Source: Lepus europaeus (taxonomy: Eukaryota > Chordata > Mammalia > Lagomorpha > Leporidae). From it: a DNA stretch of 64,000 bases. The notes under the pieces are model-generated. The model ran no database searches and was not told the DNA's origin. It worked only from the letters and a program-made list of their open reading frames with translations. The position numbers and the translations under genes were made by a program. Within the stretch, counting starts at the first letter, position 1. Each line of letters begins with the position of its first letter. The DNA lies in NCBI RefSeq assembly GCF_033115175.1, contig NC_084844.1:31033885-31097884 (forward strand), given 5' to 3'. This document shows positions 48,269-58,867 of this stretch, piece after piece.

Positions 48269-48816
48269 TCTTCACGATAAAGTACCACCAGTGTTGAGTT
48301 ACTGAGAGTGAAAAATGAAAACAGATGCCAGAGAATCAACTTATTGAAAACAAATGATCACAGAATCTCAAAGAAGTACGCAGAGTGCGAGGCCGGGTAG
48401 AACCTTGCAGAATGTTCTTAGGCTACGCTTGTTCAGAGTGTGGGTTCTTTCTTTTGGAGGCAGGTATATGGTGTACCAGACCTATCTCTTCACTTTCTCA
48501 TTCTTTCTTGTCAACTTTCCAAGGTGAACCAAATGTTGTCGAGTGCCACACACCTCCCAGGACCCCCAAAAACGTTTAATATAAAGAAAGAGCTGACTGT
48601 GCAGTCCTAGAAATAGCCCTTAGGGTTAAGGTTGTCACTAAAGAAGACACTTGTCATTCCTTGCAATGGAGAGCCCCCTTCACTCCCACCCCACCCCTCC
48701 CCTTTTCTAGTCTGATCCAATGTCAAGCCCGTTCTCCCCCTGCTGGTTCAAGGCGAATCGGTGGACAAAGTAGAGCAGGATTTTCAGGCCACAGGTCCCA
48801 TTGGTCTCATTCAGTC

Positions 48817-49221
48817 TTAAGCAAACAGGCTTCTCTGATGTGCCACGAGAGCCGTCTGACTCTCCCGTCTCTTGGCTTTCTTGCTCCGTTGTCTCACCTT
48901 CCAGCACAAGGCGCTGGAGGCTAATAAAAAAAGTCCAGAGGACAGAAGGACGAGGCCAAAAATGGAGATGATGGAGCCGTGGGAGTTGAAGCTGTAAGCC
49001 ACGGCAGTGACCACTATCCCCGCGATGAAGACCACCACGGCAAAGGGGATGATGCAGCGGTAGCAGGAGAGCTCGGCCCCGCCCGTGGCAGCCATCAGCT
49101 GAATCTCACTGACCAGGGGCACTGTGGTGACCACAACTTCGCTCTTCGGGCTTTTCTCCATTGTCACTGGCAGGGGAGACTTTGGGGCCCCCAGGGTCTC
49201 TTTTATGGGCTCTTCCGTCAT
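48817..49221 (-). CDS. TMEM100: Transmembrane protein 100 (TMEM100), complete single-exon coding region
   Basis: The 134-codon frame matches my recollection of vertebrate TMEM100 over its full usual length. Two hydrophobic segments are visible at about residues 54-76 and 84-106, joined by a short loop (SFNSHGS). The N-terminal half is hydrophilic (residues 1-53). The C-terminal tail after residue 107 is strongly basic (RQRSKKAKRRES), giving a two-pass membrane protein with both ends probably cytosolic. From the literature, TMEM100 is induced by BMP9/BMP10-ALK1 signalling in arterial endothelium and is needed for vascular development; in sensory neurons it modulates the TRPA1-TRPV1 channel complex. 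The start is the first ATG of the exon after the acceptor, has A at -3, and gives the family's MTEEP-type N terminus. The stop is TAA. No frameshift or premature stop is seen. The whole coding sequence lies in one exon, as in other mammals. Confidence 0.96.
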   Translation of the reverse strand: MTEEPIKETLGAPKSPLPVTMEKSPKSEVVVTTVPLVSEIQLMAATGGAELSCYRCIIPFAVVVFIAGIVVTAVAYSFNSHGSIISIFGLVLLSSGLFLLASSALCWKVRQRSKKAKRRESQTALVAHQRSLFA

Positions 49222-49286
49222 GTTGACAGCAGGGCTTCCTAGTTGGATTCACAGCCTAGTTCTGGAGGTTCTCACTGGCGTGGGAG
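49222..49286 (-). other. TMEM100: 5' UTR part of the TMEM100 coding exon, with splice acceptor
   Basis: On the minus strand a pyrimidine-rich tract ending in CTCTCCACAG sits directly before 49286. This leaves 65 nt of leader before the ATG. The stop of the upstream ORF predicted from the 5' exon falls here, at 49258-49256, 34 nt before the main start. Confidence 0.7.
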
Positions 49287-50087
49287 CTGTGGAGAGGCAG
49301 ACAGCAGGTGTCAGCTGGATGTGGCCAAATGGGCCCTGCAAGAAGTCAAGACCTGCAGGAGCACCTCCTTCCCTGGAGGCACGGCTACATGTGAAAATCA
49401 GCCTCCATTTCTTTCGAATTGGGTTGCATTTGGTTTGCATGGGGCAGAAAGCAAGCCGAAGCAGGAAAACATAAAGAAAAGGAAGACAGAAAAAGCAGGA
49501 AGCACTTTACAGCGTTTCATACACCCAGGCGGTCTTCAAATGTTTTATAACATTTTCCACCTTGTCTATTGCTTCTCTTTCCTCTACACACACAGTAGAG
49601 GCTGAGTTCTCATCCAAAGATGGCCTCATTTGAGAGGAGAATATGCTATAAACAGTTCCACAATTCACAGCAATTTAGAGTCTGTCGATTTTGCCGGGCA
49701 TAACATGCATTATTTCCAAACCGTCACCATTCACTGCCCACAACATCCATGTCAAGAAAAGCAGCCAGTGCACAAATGATGCTCTTCTTCATCATCTGAC
49801 ACCCCCCAGTCATTACTGGGCACCCCTTAAACAGTGCAACATACACCCTGACACCTTTTTATTCCCTCATAAGTGATGCACAGGTCAGTAAAAATCGATG
49901 ACAATGAGGTGTGAATTTATAATCTGAAATGCGGCAATACTCTCTGATCCATTTGACAAGAGAAAAACAAATTTCAACCACTTTGAAGGATGTAATTTTG
50001 TGGTACTTTCCCACATGAAAGATGTAATCAATTATTAGAGTAATTAGCTGTCAGGTCAGAAATGGTCTATTGAACTCAACAAAGAGG

Positions 50088-50422
50088 TTTTTTTTTTTTT
50101 TTTTTTTTGACAGCAGAGTTAGTAAGAGAGAGAGAGACAGAAAGGTTTATTGGTTCACCCCCCAAGTGGCCACTACAGCTGGCTCATTGTGGCCAGTGCG
50201 CTGCACCGATTTGAAGCAAGGAGCCAGGTGCTTCCTCCAGGTCTCCCATGTGGGTGCAGGGCCCAAGGACCTGGGCCATCATCCACTGCACTCCTGGGCC
50301 ACAACAGAGAGCTGGCCTGGAAGAGGAGCAACCGGGACAGAACCGGCGCCCCAACCGGGACTAGAACCCAGGGTGCCGGCACCGCAGGCGGAGGATTAGC
50401 CTAGTGAGCCGCGGCACCGGCC
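50088..50422 (-). repeat. CSINE (C-repeat) in the TMEM100 intron
   Basis: Full-length lagomorph C-repeat, inserted in the sense direction relative to TMEM100. It starts with a long T run followed by GACAG-AGAGTTAG and ends with the inverted head AGCCGCGGCACCGGCC. Short flanking duplications (AAAGAG plus a T run) are seen on both sides. It is the only young insertion within the gene. Confidence 0.9.
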
Positions 50423-51055
50423 CAAAGAGTTTTGATATTATATATGGTGACATGCTCACATAAATACACGTGCTCAATTTTTCAGTAAAATTTCACAGTC
50501 ATTGTCTTCCCATATCCTTGTGAGCGAAGCGTGTTGCAATGCTAACTATGGGGAACCTGAACTATTTTAGGACAAAACTTGAGACTCTCAGTCAAATGCA
50601 CGAAGTGGAAACGCTGTCTCTGAGGCATCAGCGAAAACTCTAGCCTGCTGCCGAGACACATTGTCCCCAGCCTCCATCTAGCTGCTAAACAGTCGAGGAG
50701 TTACAGTTTCCAAGAGTTTAAGGGAAGGTACTTGGGACCATTTTGATAAGAATACTGTATTGCCTATATTAAGCATCTACTGAAAGTGAATAGAACCCCA
50801 AATCAAAAGTCACTGGCTCTTCCCCGACTCAGGAGGTCAACATTGCACTGCCTGAGCAGTGTGAAATGAAACATTAGGGCTGGGCACTCGTGTGTCATTT
50901 GTAATCACCAAATTAATCACAATTGTCCAACAGTACCCTAAATACCAGCTGGGCTGGTGAAAGGATATTTGAGATTATGTCTAGAAGAAAATACTCCACC
51001 CCAACCCTGAGGTGCAGCTGGCCTGGCAACGAAGATCTGTCCCCAAAGCACTTAC

Positions 51056-51293
51056 CTGTACCCCAGAGAGAGGCAACCCATTACCAGGGAGACCACTGGT
51101 CTTCGAAGGGGAGAAACAGCACCGCTGGAGCTTGGTTCCGCTTCTGACAGACAGCCTGGACCAGCACAACTGTCAATAAAAGGAGAGCTCAGGAGTGTCC
51201 TCTGGGGGGGAAAATAAGACACCACCGCACTGTATGGTTTGGCTTTGAATCCTGAAGCTCTTCCGTCTCTCGGGCCGCCTGGGTTCCTGAAGA
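51056..51293 (-). other. TMEM100: Predicted TMEM100 5' non-coding exon
   Basis: On the minus strand this segment ends with a perfect donor, TACAG|GTAAGT, with the intron starting at 51055. A TATA-like box lies about 30 bp upstream of the estimated start at 51293. The exon has one ATG (51081-51079, G at -3 and G at +4), which opens a short upstream ORF. A pyrimidine tract followed by CAG at 51209-51202 could also serve as an acceptor. In that case the segment 51201-51056 would be an internal exon for transcripts starting further upstream. Confidence 0.55.
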
Positions 51294-51316
51294 ACGCTTG
51301 CCTTTGCCTCCCTCTC

Positions 51317-51323
51317 TTTTTAT
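51317..51323 (-). promoter_or_regulatory. TATA-like box of the TMEM100 proximal promoter
   Basis: The minus strand reads ATAAAAA within a purine-rich, CpG-poor stretch, about 30 bp upstream of the estimated start of the exon ending at 51056. With no clear CpG island here, this fits a tissue-restricted TATA-type promoter. The spacing is an inference from the donor and TATA positions; no transcript data were available. Confidence 0.4.
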
Positions 51324-51949
51324 TCCCTCCCCCTTGTCTGCCCCTCCCTGGCCTGCTTTTTTTTTTTTTTTTTCTCTTTCCTCTCTCTTCCTTCTTTTCC
51401 TGGCTAGCAGATTCTGAGTTTTGGCTTCCCCGGACTCTGCTCAGTGACATGATAAGTCAGAACCATTTTCTACAGAGTCCCCAGAGACAGGAGCCAGCAC
51501 TGACTTTAACTTCTCTTGCAGCGTTTACTAACACAGACTGCTTGGAATTACTCATTTTTTCCCCAGCCAACCTCCAGATCTCCCTCCCGCCCATCAGGCG
51601 TTTTCATAAGAAAACCCCATAGTCAGCGTGGTCCACCCAGCTGAAGGGACAGAGCCCAGGGAACAGACACTGCAGGGCAGTAGGAACAAATGTGACACAT
51701 CGGGCAGCTGAATTCACCTCTAGAGCAGCAGGAACCCATGTCCCTAGGTTTTCCTCCTGTGTTGTATTTGCCTCTGTGTGCTGGCCATCCAGAGCTTCGG
51801 ACCCTACTATTTCCTGTTCATTCATTTAGAATCCAAGTTGGGAAATACTAATTTGTGTCATGAAGGAGGAAAACCAGTCATGCTGATCTAAACACAATAG
51901 CTTACTACTTTTGCTGGAAGGTGACTAACTTATGCTGTCTCATCATCAT

Positions 51950-52110
51950 CACCACCACCACTGTCAACATTGACGGAGCAGCTGCCACGGCCGTCATGTT
52001 GTTCAGGAGGTCACACACTAACAGTGATGCTCACTGGCTTACCAATGAGGAGACAGATTTTCAGAGAATTTAAGTAAACTGAGAAAAGTCACCCAGGAAA
52101 AGAAAAACTC
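51950..52110 (-). repeat. Possible MIR fragment, reverse orientation
   Basis: 'TACCAATGAGGAGACAGATT', 'TTCAGAGAATTTAAGTAAAC' and 'GAGAAAAGTCACCCAGG' resemble the reverse MIR core. A short (CAT/CAC)n run precedes it at 51940-51960. Confidence 0.45.
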
Positions 52111-53818
52111 CAGTCTTTCCGTGGTATAGAAATCATTTGGCGAGCTCGTTAAAGGTAGATTCCATTCAGTAGGGCTGTAACAAGCTCCCCACCTAGGCAC
52201 AGGCTGCTTTTTTCCTTGCTGCCTTTCAAGTGTAAGATATTTTAAATATTCAAACATACAGGACTGGACCAGCATACTCTCAAGCTGTAAAATTAAAAGT
52301 TTACTCCTCACCCCCCATACATGGCCTCATTTATAGGTTAATTCTTACACACTACTGGAAATGTAAAAGTACTTGAAATACATAAAGTTCCAGATTATCT
52401 TTTTTTCGGGAAAAATACTGGGAGATTTTTATAAGCTTGTCCCTATATTTCTGCAGTTAGAAATTATCCACCCTTCATTTTTTAATCTGGACAAGCGTCC
52501 GTAACTCCTTTTCAGCAATACGGTGAATCTTGAAGTTCACCGTTAGATGAGATGTTTGTTCTTTCCTAACTTTTCTCTAACTCCTGGCATAGCCATCGCG
52601 TGTTCTCAAACATCACAGCTCTGCTAGAGAACCGCGCACCCTTCTCAGCCTCCGGTAATTTTACAAGAGGCAGCTGGAGCCCTTTTTCCCTGGAATGGAA
52701 GCCAGATAGAGGGCTTCTTCATTTCCAAAAAACAAAGTTCCTGCAGCCTGGCAGAGCTGGAGGAGGGAGGCGGGCAGCCTGCTGAGAACACTCCCCACCT
52801 GGAAGGCCGCTGTGGCCACCATCCTCACACTTTTAAAATGCAGCAAGTAACCGGGCACAGACCCGGGACATTTAGAACCAGGGCATTTCAGAACTTTCCA
52901 AAGTCGCCCCTGGAAGATGGGGATATTGGGTGCCAGAGGAAGCTCTTGGGAGTTCCTTAAAGAAGCAGTAGTCTTCCCCAGTGGTCTTGGGGGACAAGTC
53001 CTCTCTACTCCACAGAGCAAGCCACTCCCCCACCCCTACCCCAAAGAAGCCCAAAGAAGCTCTGAGCATCACCTTATCCTGTCCAAGATCATGCTGCTTT
53101 GTTACTAAAGCCAGAAGTCTGTGAACAGCACTTCTAGAGTGTGGCCTGAGGCATCTCTGTGAACCCTGAGCCCCCTGGCCATACTGATCATGGGGTCTGG
53201 GCAGGTCAGCCTGGACTTCTAACACCAAAGCTCGCTTCAGCCTGCTCAGGCTCCAGGTGTCTGGCTCACCGGGCTCTCGCTCACACCCTGTGTGCTTCGG
53301 ATGCTCACATAGATCTCTGCATTCTGTGTAGACAGTAAATCCAAAGGGCTGGAAAGCTTTGCGATAAAGCAGAAATCGCATCAGCATCGGAAGCATCTTG
53401 GGAACCTGTCCTAACCACTGACACTTGCAGCTTTAACTGACTTCACACTGAAATGCGAAGAATCCCCCAGCGAGCCGTGCCTGGTGCCTTTTGAAGGTGT
53501 ATTCCTCTTTTCCACCTTGTGCCCATAGGAACCAAACACCCCTGGGCATCGCTTCACGCACAACTGCCCCCGAATGCAGAATTTCTTCGGGATACAAGCA
53601 GCCTGCCTTCTGCAAGCCCTCTCTTTTCGGAAGGGAGAGGAAAGCTCCCGGGCTCTCTTGAAAGCAAGCACATGGCTTAGGATACTCCGTTAAGTTCGCA
53701 GGACTTTTCTGAAAGCCTGGAATGCGTGAATTACATCTGCAGCTGCCCATCACAAAGCCCGGTGGGCAGTCCAGAGTCCTCCCCCAGAACTTTCAAAGAG
53801 CAAGGCAAAGATCCTTAC

Positions 53819-53960
53819 CTTCCCCAGCCAGCAGCGGACTGAGACAGCTGCCAGCCCACACGGCAACTCGGCCAGGGGGATGCAAATCACCGCACTAGGG
53901 ACCGTGAGCAAAGTACTCGACAAAGCTTAACCACAATTAAGGGACCGGAGACAATTTACT
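53819..53960 (-). other. Candidate distal 5' non-coding exon of TMEM100
   Basis: The minus strand has a good donor, GGGGAAG|GTAAGG, with the last exon base at 53819. It is preceded by moderately GC-rich sequence that includes an octamer-like ATTTGCAT (53879-53886). It lies about 2.5 kb upstream of the proximal exon in a repeat-free stretch. Human TMEM100 has alternative 5' exons, so a second start site is reasonable. The 5' boundary given is arbitrary, and this may be only a chance donor. Confidence 0.3.
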
Positions 53961-54580
53961 GAGAGGAAATCCTTCCAAAGCTGCCGAATTTTGCCCTTTT
54001 CCTCCGTCAGAGAGTGACCTACATTTTTTTTTTTAAAGAGCACCAGGTTCGAAAAGATGCCCTCCTTTGTTTTTTCCTCTCTTTATACCCATATTTACGT
54101 ATTCATTTTCAAACTTTTCCTTAGGCAAAGCCTGCATTCTGATGCTAACCTTTTATAATACAGGGAACCCGCTGAAAATAAGATTTGAGATCTTAGTTCT
54201 CCACTTCTCAAGGGGTGTGGGGGGGTTGAGAGTTGAATACAAATTAGTCTCTTTCACCATGAAGTGCAAGTAATAGGCATACAAAGAAGATAGGATTTGT
54301 GGTGAAAATGACACTTGGGGCCCAGTGGAGACCCTTTCCCTGGCTTTAGGGGGGAGGGTGGTTTACCAGTGGTGATCAGAGGATGCCAAGGCGCCAGGGC
54401 GATGGTGATGCACTAGAAAAATCACATCTCTGAGGAACTGAGGCTGCCTTTCACCAAAGTTGTCACAAAGCAGCAGGGCCAGGAGTGCTCACTGTTCCAG
54501 GGAGAATTCCCACCCCCAAATGTGAAAAATCGCACTTTGCCTTGGAAACAAGCTGAGTGACAAAGCTTCTGAGGTGATGT

Positions 54581-54618
54581 GGGGGGAGGAGTGGGGGGGG
54601 TAAGGGGGTGTCAGCGGG
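54581..54618 (+). other. G-quadruplex-capable G-rich tract upstream of TMEM100
   Basis: Four G runs on the plus strand (6, 8, 5 and 3 G) separated by loops of 3-9 nt. It lies in the repeat-free DNA about 3.3 kb upstream of the proximal TMEM100 promoter. A second weaker G run (7 G) is at 54219-54225. Only the potential to form the structure is claimed. Confidence 0.5.
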
Positions 54619-55095
54619 AGGACCAAGACAAAGAGACCCTTTGGCCCATTTCCCTTCAGGAGAAGCTGGGGAGAGGGTGGGCTGTAGGTTGGGAAGATGG
54701 ACTTTGTGATTTTGCTGTTGAATACCCGCTGCTGGAGACCTGGGGAGCTCCCCTCTGAGAGCACACTGGCTTGGCGAAGAGCGCCCGCATGTGCATTTGA
54801 TTACTCGCTCGCTCATGTTTACTTTCAATTTGGTTTTGCGTGGTGTGCCTGCACTGGCGCACTGCCAGCAGCCTTGAAGATGCCAGTTCCTCCCGGGACT
54901 CTGTCCAATCCCTGCACGCCTTTGATCTCGGTCATCACCCAGTCCAATTGGATTCGATGCGATTTGGGAAGCCGGCCAGTTTTCCTCCTTTCTAATGCTT
55001 CTTTCAAGGGTGTGTCTGCATTGAAGTTCTGAAATCAGAGACTTTCTGGAAGGTGATCTTGCTTGTGTGCTCATTTTGGGTAATAAGTCATGGCA

Positions 55096-55158
55096 TTCTC
55101 TCTCTCTCTCCCTCTCCCTCTCCCTCTCCCTCTCTCTCTTCCTCCCCTTCCCCCCCTC
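55096..55158. repeat. (CT)n/(CCCTCT)n polypyrimidine microsatellite
   Basis: Pure CT units, then four CCCTCT-like units, then C/T-rich sequence to 55158. The resulting Glu/Arg open frame on the minus strand is an artefact. Confidence 0.92.
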
Positions 55159-56261
55159 CCCAAGCACTTTCCTTTGAGGTATTAAGACAGATATGCTAGT
55201 ACCAAGAGAAACAATGGGTGTGCCTTAGGTGTAGATATGTATTTTACTATTCGCTAGTCAATTTCCTGGTTTGAGAGCCTCATAAGATCCAGGGAGCTAC
55301 AGAAGGGAAAGCATACCCATTTCAGATGTTCATCCCAATCCCCACTGTCTTACCCATTTTGTTCTGAGTAGTTATGGAAGATCATATACACAATTAAAAA
55401 ACACACATAGTCCCTCAAATCCAATGGCCCAGTGGATTTATAGGGTGGGCTGAGTAAGTCATCTCTCATTATTCCGGCCTCAGTTGAGAAGTTATTTTCT
55501 TATTTCAAAATTAGCATTTGTAAGTACGTTGAGACTCCAGTGATCCACATACAGCCCCTGTATTTTTCCCAGTCTTTTACATGTATGTGTGTTGCTCTGT
55601 AGAAGCCCAAAACAGGGAATCCCAAAGGTAAAGAGTTACAGCAAATTGGGCTGTCATTTTCCTAGCACAGATGCTCACCCCTAGGATCAGCCTCCCTTGG
55701 TGAGCTGTGAGCCTTGGCACCTTGGCATGGAGAAAACTCACCGTACTGGTCTTTTTCCAGGGATAGGAAGAGAGGGGGCCACAATGACCACAGCCTTTGC
55801 AGCTCCTTCTATACCTTATGGTATGGAGATGCAATACTCCCCTAGTGACAGATGTCTCTTGTCCCATCCTTAAAATGATGGACACAAATATTGCGTGACC
55901 GCAAGCCACTGCTAATCTGAAAAGAATTACTAAGCTTCAGCCTGGTTCTGGTCCTGTAGCATGTAAAATTTATTAAAAACTAATCATCTGTGACATGGCT
56001 GTGAGCATCAGTTAGCTTTCTCTGTTCCATATTCATAGAGCAAACCCAATTAGCACTGACCTAAATTAACTAGCTGAGGACAAGCCCATGTGCACTTGCC
56101 CTCCCTCCAATAGTGAAAAATACAGTTTAAATGCTAAATCTTAAACTCTACACTTGGATGAGAGGAGCCATGGGCATATTTGCAATGTTGAGGCGCGGTT
56201 GCCTGGACTTGTTCTTTCTGAGTTGCCCCACAAAATATGCCCAGTTTGAAGAGGCAGGGAG

Positions 56262-56460
56262 CTAATTAATACCTATCAAGCATCCATTATGCGCCAAGCT
56301 AACACAAATTGTGTCTCAAGTATTTGCATTTTTATTTCATTGATGAAGAAGCTAAAATTCTGCAGGGTATAATAACTGCCCAGGACCCATTAGTAGAGAA
56401 AATGCCAGAGCCAGGGTTCAAATCCAGGTGCCTCCTTCTGCATTGTGCAGTGAGGACTCT
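56262..56460 (-). repeat. MIR, reverse orientation
   Basis: 'TCAAGCATCCATTATGCGCC', 'TTTTATTTCATTGATGAAGA', 'TGCCAGAGCCAGGGTTCAAA' and 'TCCAGGTGCCTCCTTCTGCA' follow the reverse MIR consensus well. Confidence 0.75.
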
Positions 56461-56621
56461 AAATCTTAGTGTTTTTTATTGAATTACATGCATGCTCCTA
56501 AGTTTAGTTTCAGTCTCATTTTCCTGGATTCAGGGTGACACACTTTCACTAGCTTTAGTTTTGGAAAAGTGCTCAGAAAAGAGATTTAATGATTAGGACA
56601 TATTTGGCTTCATATATATCT

Positions 56622-56688
56622 TTTTTTTTTAAAGTTATTTGACAGGTAGAGTTATAGACAGTGAGATAGAGAGACAGAGAGAACGGTC
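56622..56688 (-). repeat. Severely 5'-truncated CSINE with perfect 16-bp duplication
   Basis: Only the last 67 bp of a CSINE is present (T run, TTTGACAGGTAGAGTTATAG, GACAGAGAGAACGGTC). It is flanked by GGCTTCATATATATCT at 56606-56621 and 56689-56704. The duplication shows that the element inserted in this short form rather than being deleted later. Confidence 0.92.
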
Positions 56689-56704
56689 GGCTTCATATAT
56701 ATCT

Positions 56705-58215
56705 AGGTATTGAACTTGAGCTCTGCTGATATGCAGATTTGCGTAGATTTGAGGCTGGGAGAGACAGCCTGGTACCGAGAGATTCTGAGGAGGAGGCCAC
56801 CACAGCAAGGGCACAGGTCACCCAGGCCATCCCTCTGCCTTTGGGAGGATTGTGGTTCCAGTAACATGTACTGTGCTCTTTTGGGGTCCCAGGGACATTG
56901 AAGTGCTCTAGCTGGACAGACACAGGACCTGGACAGAGCGTGGTCTCAGTTCTCAGGGAGCATCCAGTCTGGATCAAGAAATTCCCAGTGACACCAGTGT
57001 AGGTAATCTTTTACTGGAAGGAGTAAGAAACTGCTGGGGGAGACCCAGAAAATAGTGGATCACTTCTGGTCCAAATGTATGGGTGGGTGGGGGGCGGGGC
57101 GACTGTAAGAAGACTGCCAACTGAGAAATCAGAGCCTGGATGAAAAATCAAAGTTGTATTCCACTAGTCAAACGGAAGATATGAATCTGAAAACTGTCAG
57201 TTGCCGGAGCCGGCTGTTCTGGGTTTAAATCCTCAGATGTGGCAGATATTTCACCTAGGAGAAGGTATGAAGGTGATTCGCAGTGGAAGGAACAGTCTGT
57301 ATACCCACAGAGCTTCGAGAGGTGCGAATCTTCTAGAGAGAGCAGGGAGTAGCCTGTTCAGCTGAATTTCAGATGGCAGGAGCAGGCAGAGAGCAATCAA
57401 AATAAGACTGGGAATAATTTATGGTCAGATTATTGCCGCAATGTCGAGTTTGGAATTTATTTTGAGAGCACTGTGGTTTTGAACAGGATGGCATAGGCAG
57501 CTCTGGGCATTATGAACAGTAGCCTGGATGGAAGCACTGGAACCCCGGGGAATGGGAGTGTGGAGCTGGGACTCCAGTGAGGAAGCCTTTGTGACTATCC
57601 GGGGAGGTGGCACTGGGGCCCGACAGTGGGGCATACAGACAGATGGGAAGTGACTACAATGAGCAGAATTGGCACAACTTGACAATGCCTTTCATGTGGG
57701 GGAGGGCATTAAGGGAGAGGAGTATAAGGTCTGAGATCCCAAGTAACTAATAGCTTGATGATTCTGTCAGCAGAAACAGAGAGGCCAGGACAAGGAGTAG
57801 TATGGGGTGGGAGACATGCACTTAATTTTACCAGTATCCCTGGTCACCAGTGGAAAAGCAAGTGCTAGAGAAAGTTGGCATTACTGACTGATACTAATTA
57901 GTGATTTGAATAAATGTTGTCTGAGTGATCTAATAATGATGTCATACATTCACAGAAGAATTTTCCCATTAAAATTATGAGGGGACTTCTCATTTACTTT
58001 ATTAGACATATTATAATTGCTTACACATGCTTGTAATTTGAGATTGCTAGCTTTTTGCATAGAACAAGAAAATAAGTCTTTTAAGAATTGCAACTTGTAC
58101 TGATTACATACAAAGAATGCATTCACTGTATGTTCAATTTTAAACTCCGTGAAAACAAGAAAATAGCTATATAATTCTTTTTGTGCAGTGCTAGACATGA
58201 AAATAGCACCTTATA
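56705..58215. other. Unique intergenic DNA
   Basis: No repeat or gene recognised, apart from short G-rich sequence at 57080-57100. Confidence 0.45.
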
Positions 58216-58570
58216 GGTTTTTTTAGATTTTTTTATTTATTGGAAAGGCAGAATTACAAAGAAAAAAAAAAGAGAGAAAGGGAGAGAGAGAGAGAGAGAG
58301 AGAGATCTTCCATTTGTTGGTTCATTCCCCAGATGCTCACAACAGTGGGGGCTGGGTCAGTTTGAAGTTGGGAGCCAGGAACTCCATCTGGGCCTCCCAT
58401 GTGGATGGCTGGAACCCAAGTACTTGGATCACTATGCTCTGCTTCCCAGCACATTGGCAGGAAGGTAGATCTGGAGGACAGAGTAAGGGAGACTTTAACC
58501 AGGTCCTCTGATGTGGGATGAGGGTGTCCCAAGCTGTGACTTAACTCCCTGTGCCACAACACCTGAGCTC
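58216..58570 (-). repeat. CSINE, old subtype
   Basis: TTTAGATTTTTTTATTTATT start, (GA)n block, 'TTGGTTCATTCCCCAGATGC' and 'CCCAAGTACTTGGATCACTA', ending in GCCACAACACCTGAGC. It is similar in its second quarter to the copy at 27961-28316. Confidence 0.85.
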
Positions 58571-58867
58571 ATAGAGATTCTGGTAATGAAAATATTTTCT
58601 CCACTGATCACTGCTCCAAGTTACTATTCAGGTGGTAGGGTCCATATAGAAGGCTCTGGTCACTCCAGGTAAGGAAAAATAGTGTTTGTCTTATTAAGAA
58701 CCAATTGTAAGTTGCTCTATGAATTAATATTTTAAAAAACAGTCCAAGTCCACAGTGGGTTTCTTTAGAAACACAGCATTTTTGGTACCATGTAAGCAAG
58801 CCTTCCATGATCTTGTTGGGCAGGAAACCTGCCATAAGTCTCTCAAGGACAAAATAAAAGAACAACT

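Larger units (their letters stand above)
48050..51293 (-). other. TMEM100: Predicted TMEM100 transcription unit (two exons)
   Basis: Inferred gene model. A 5' non-coding exon at about 51293-51056 is followed by an intron of 1769 bp (51055-49287). The terminal exon runs from 49286 through the coding region and a 3' UTR of about 0.55-0.77 kb, depending on the poly(A) site used. The splice sites are seen in the sequence; the transcription start and 3' end are estimates. One CSINE (50088-50422) lies in the intron in the sense orientation. An upstream alternative exon ending at 53819 is possible. Confidence 0.6.
52111..56261. other. Repeat-poor DNA upstream of TMEM100
   Basis: About 4 kb without a CSINE, LINE or LTR that I can recognise. 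It holds the candidate distal exon, G-rich tracts and the CT microsatellite. Minus-strand open frames of 174 and 234 codons here have biased composition and no recognisable domain, so they are not called. Confidence 0.55.

Noticed and set aside
51052..51450. 132-codon open frame overlapping the TMEM100 5' exon
   Set aside because: It runs through the TATA-like region and a T/A homopolymer (poly-Lys) and reads past the splice donor. The short spliced uORF is the more sensible reading of the ATG there.
52872..53396. 174-codon open frame on the minus strand upstream of TMEM100
   Set aside because: No family resemblance and no splice or promoter context of its own. Shorter frames overlap it on the same and the other strand.
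54463..55167. 234-codon open frame on the minus strand
   Set aside because: It begins in the CT microsatellite (an Arg/Glu run), then continues without a recognisable domain and overlaps plus-strand frames of similar quality. Probably chance in GC-richer DNA.
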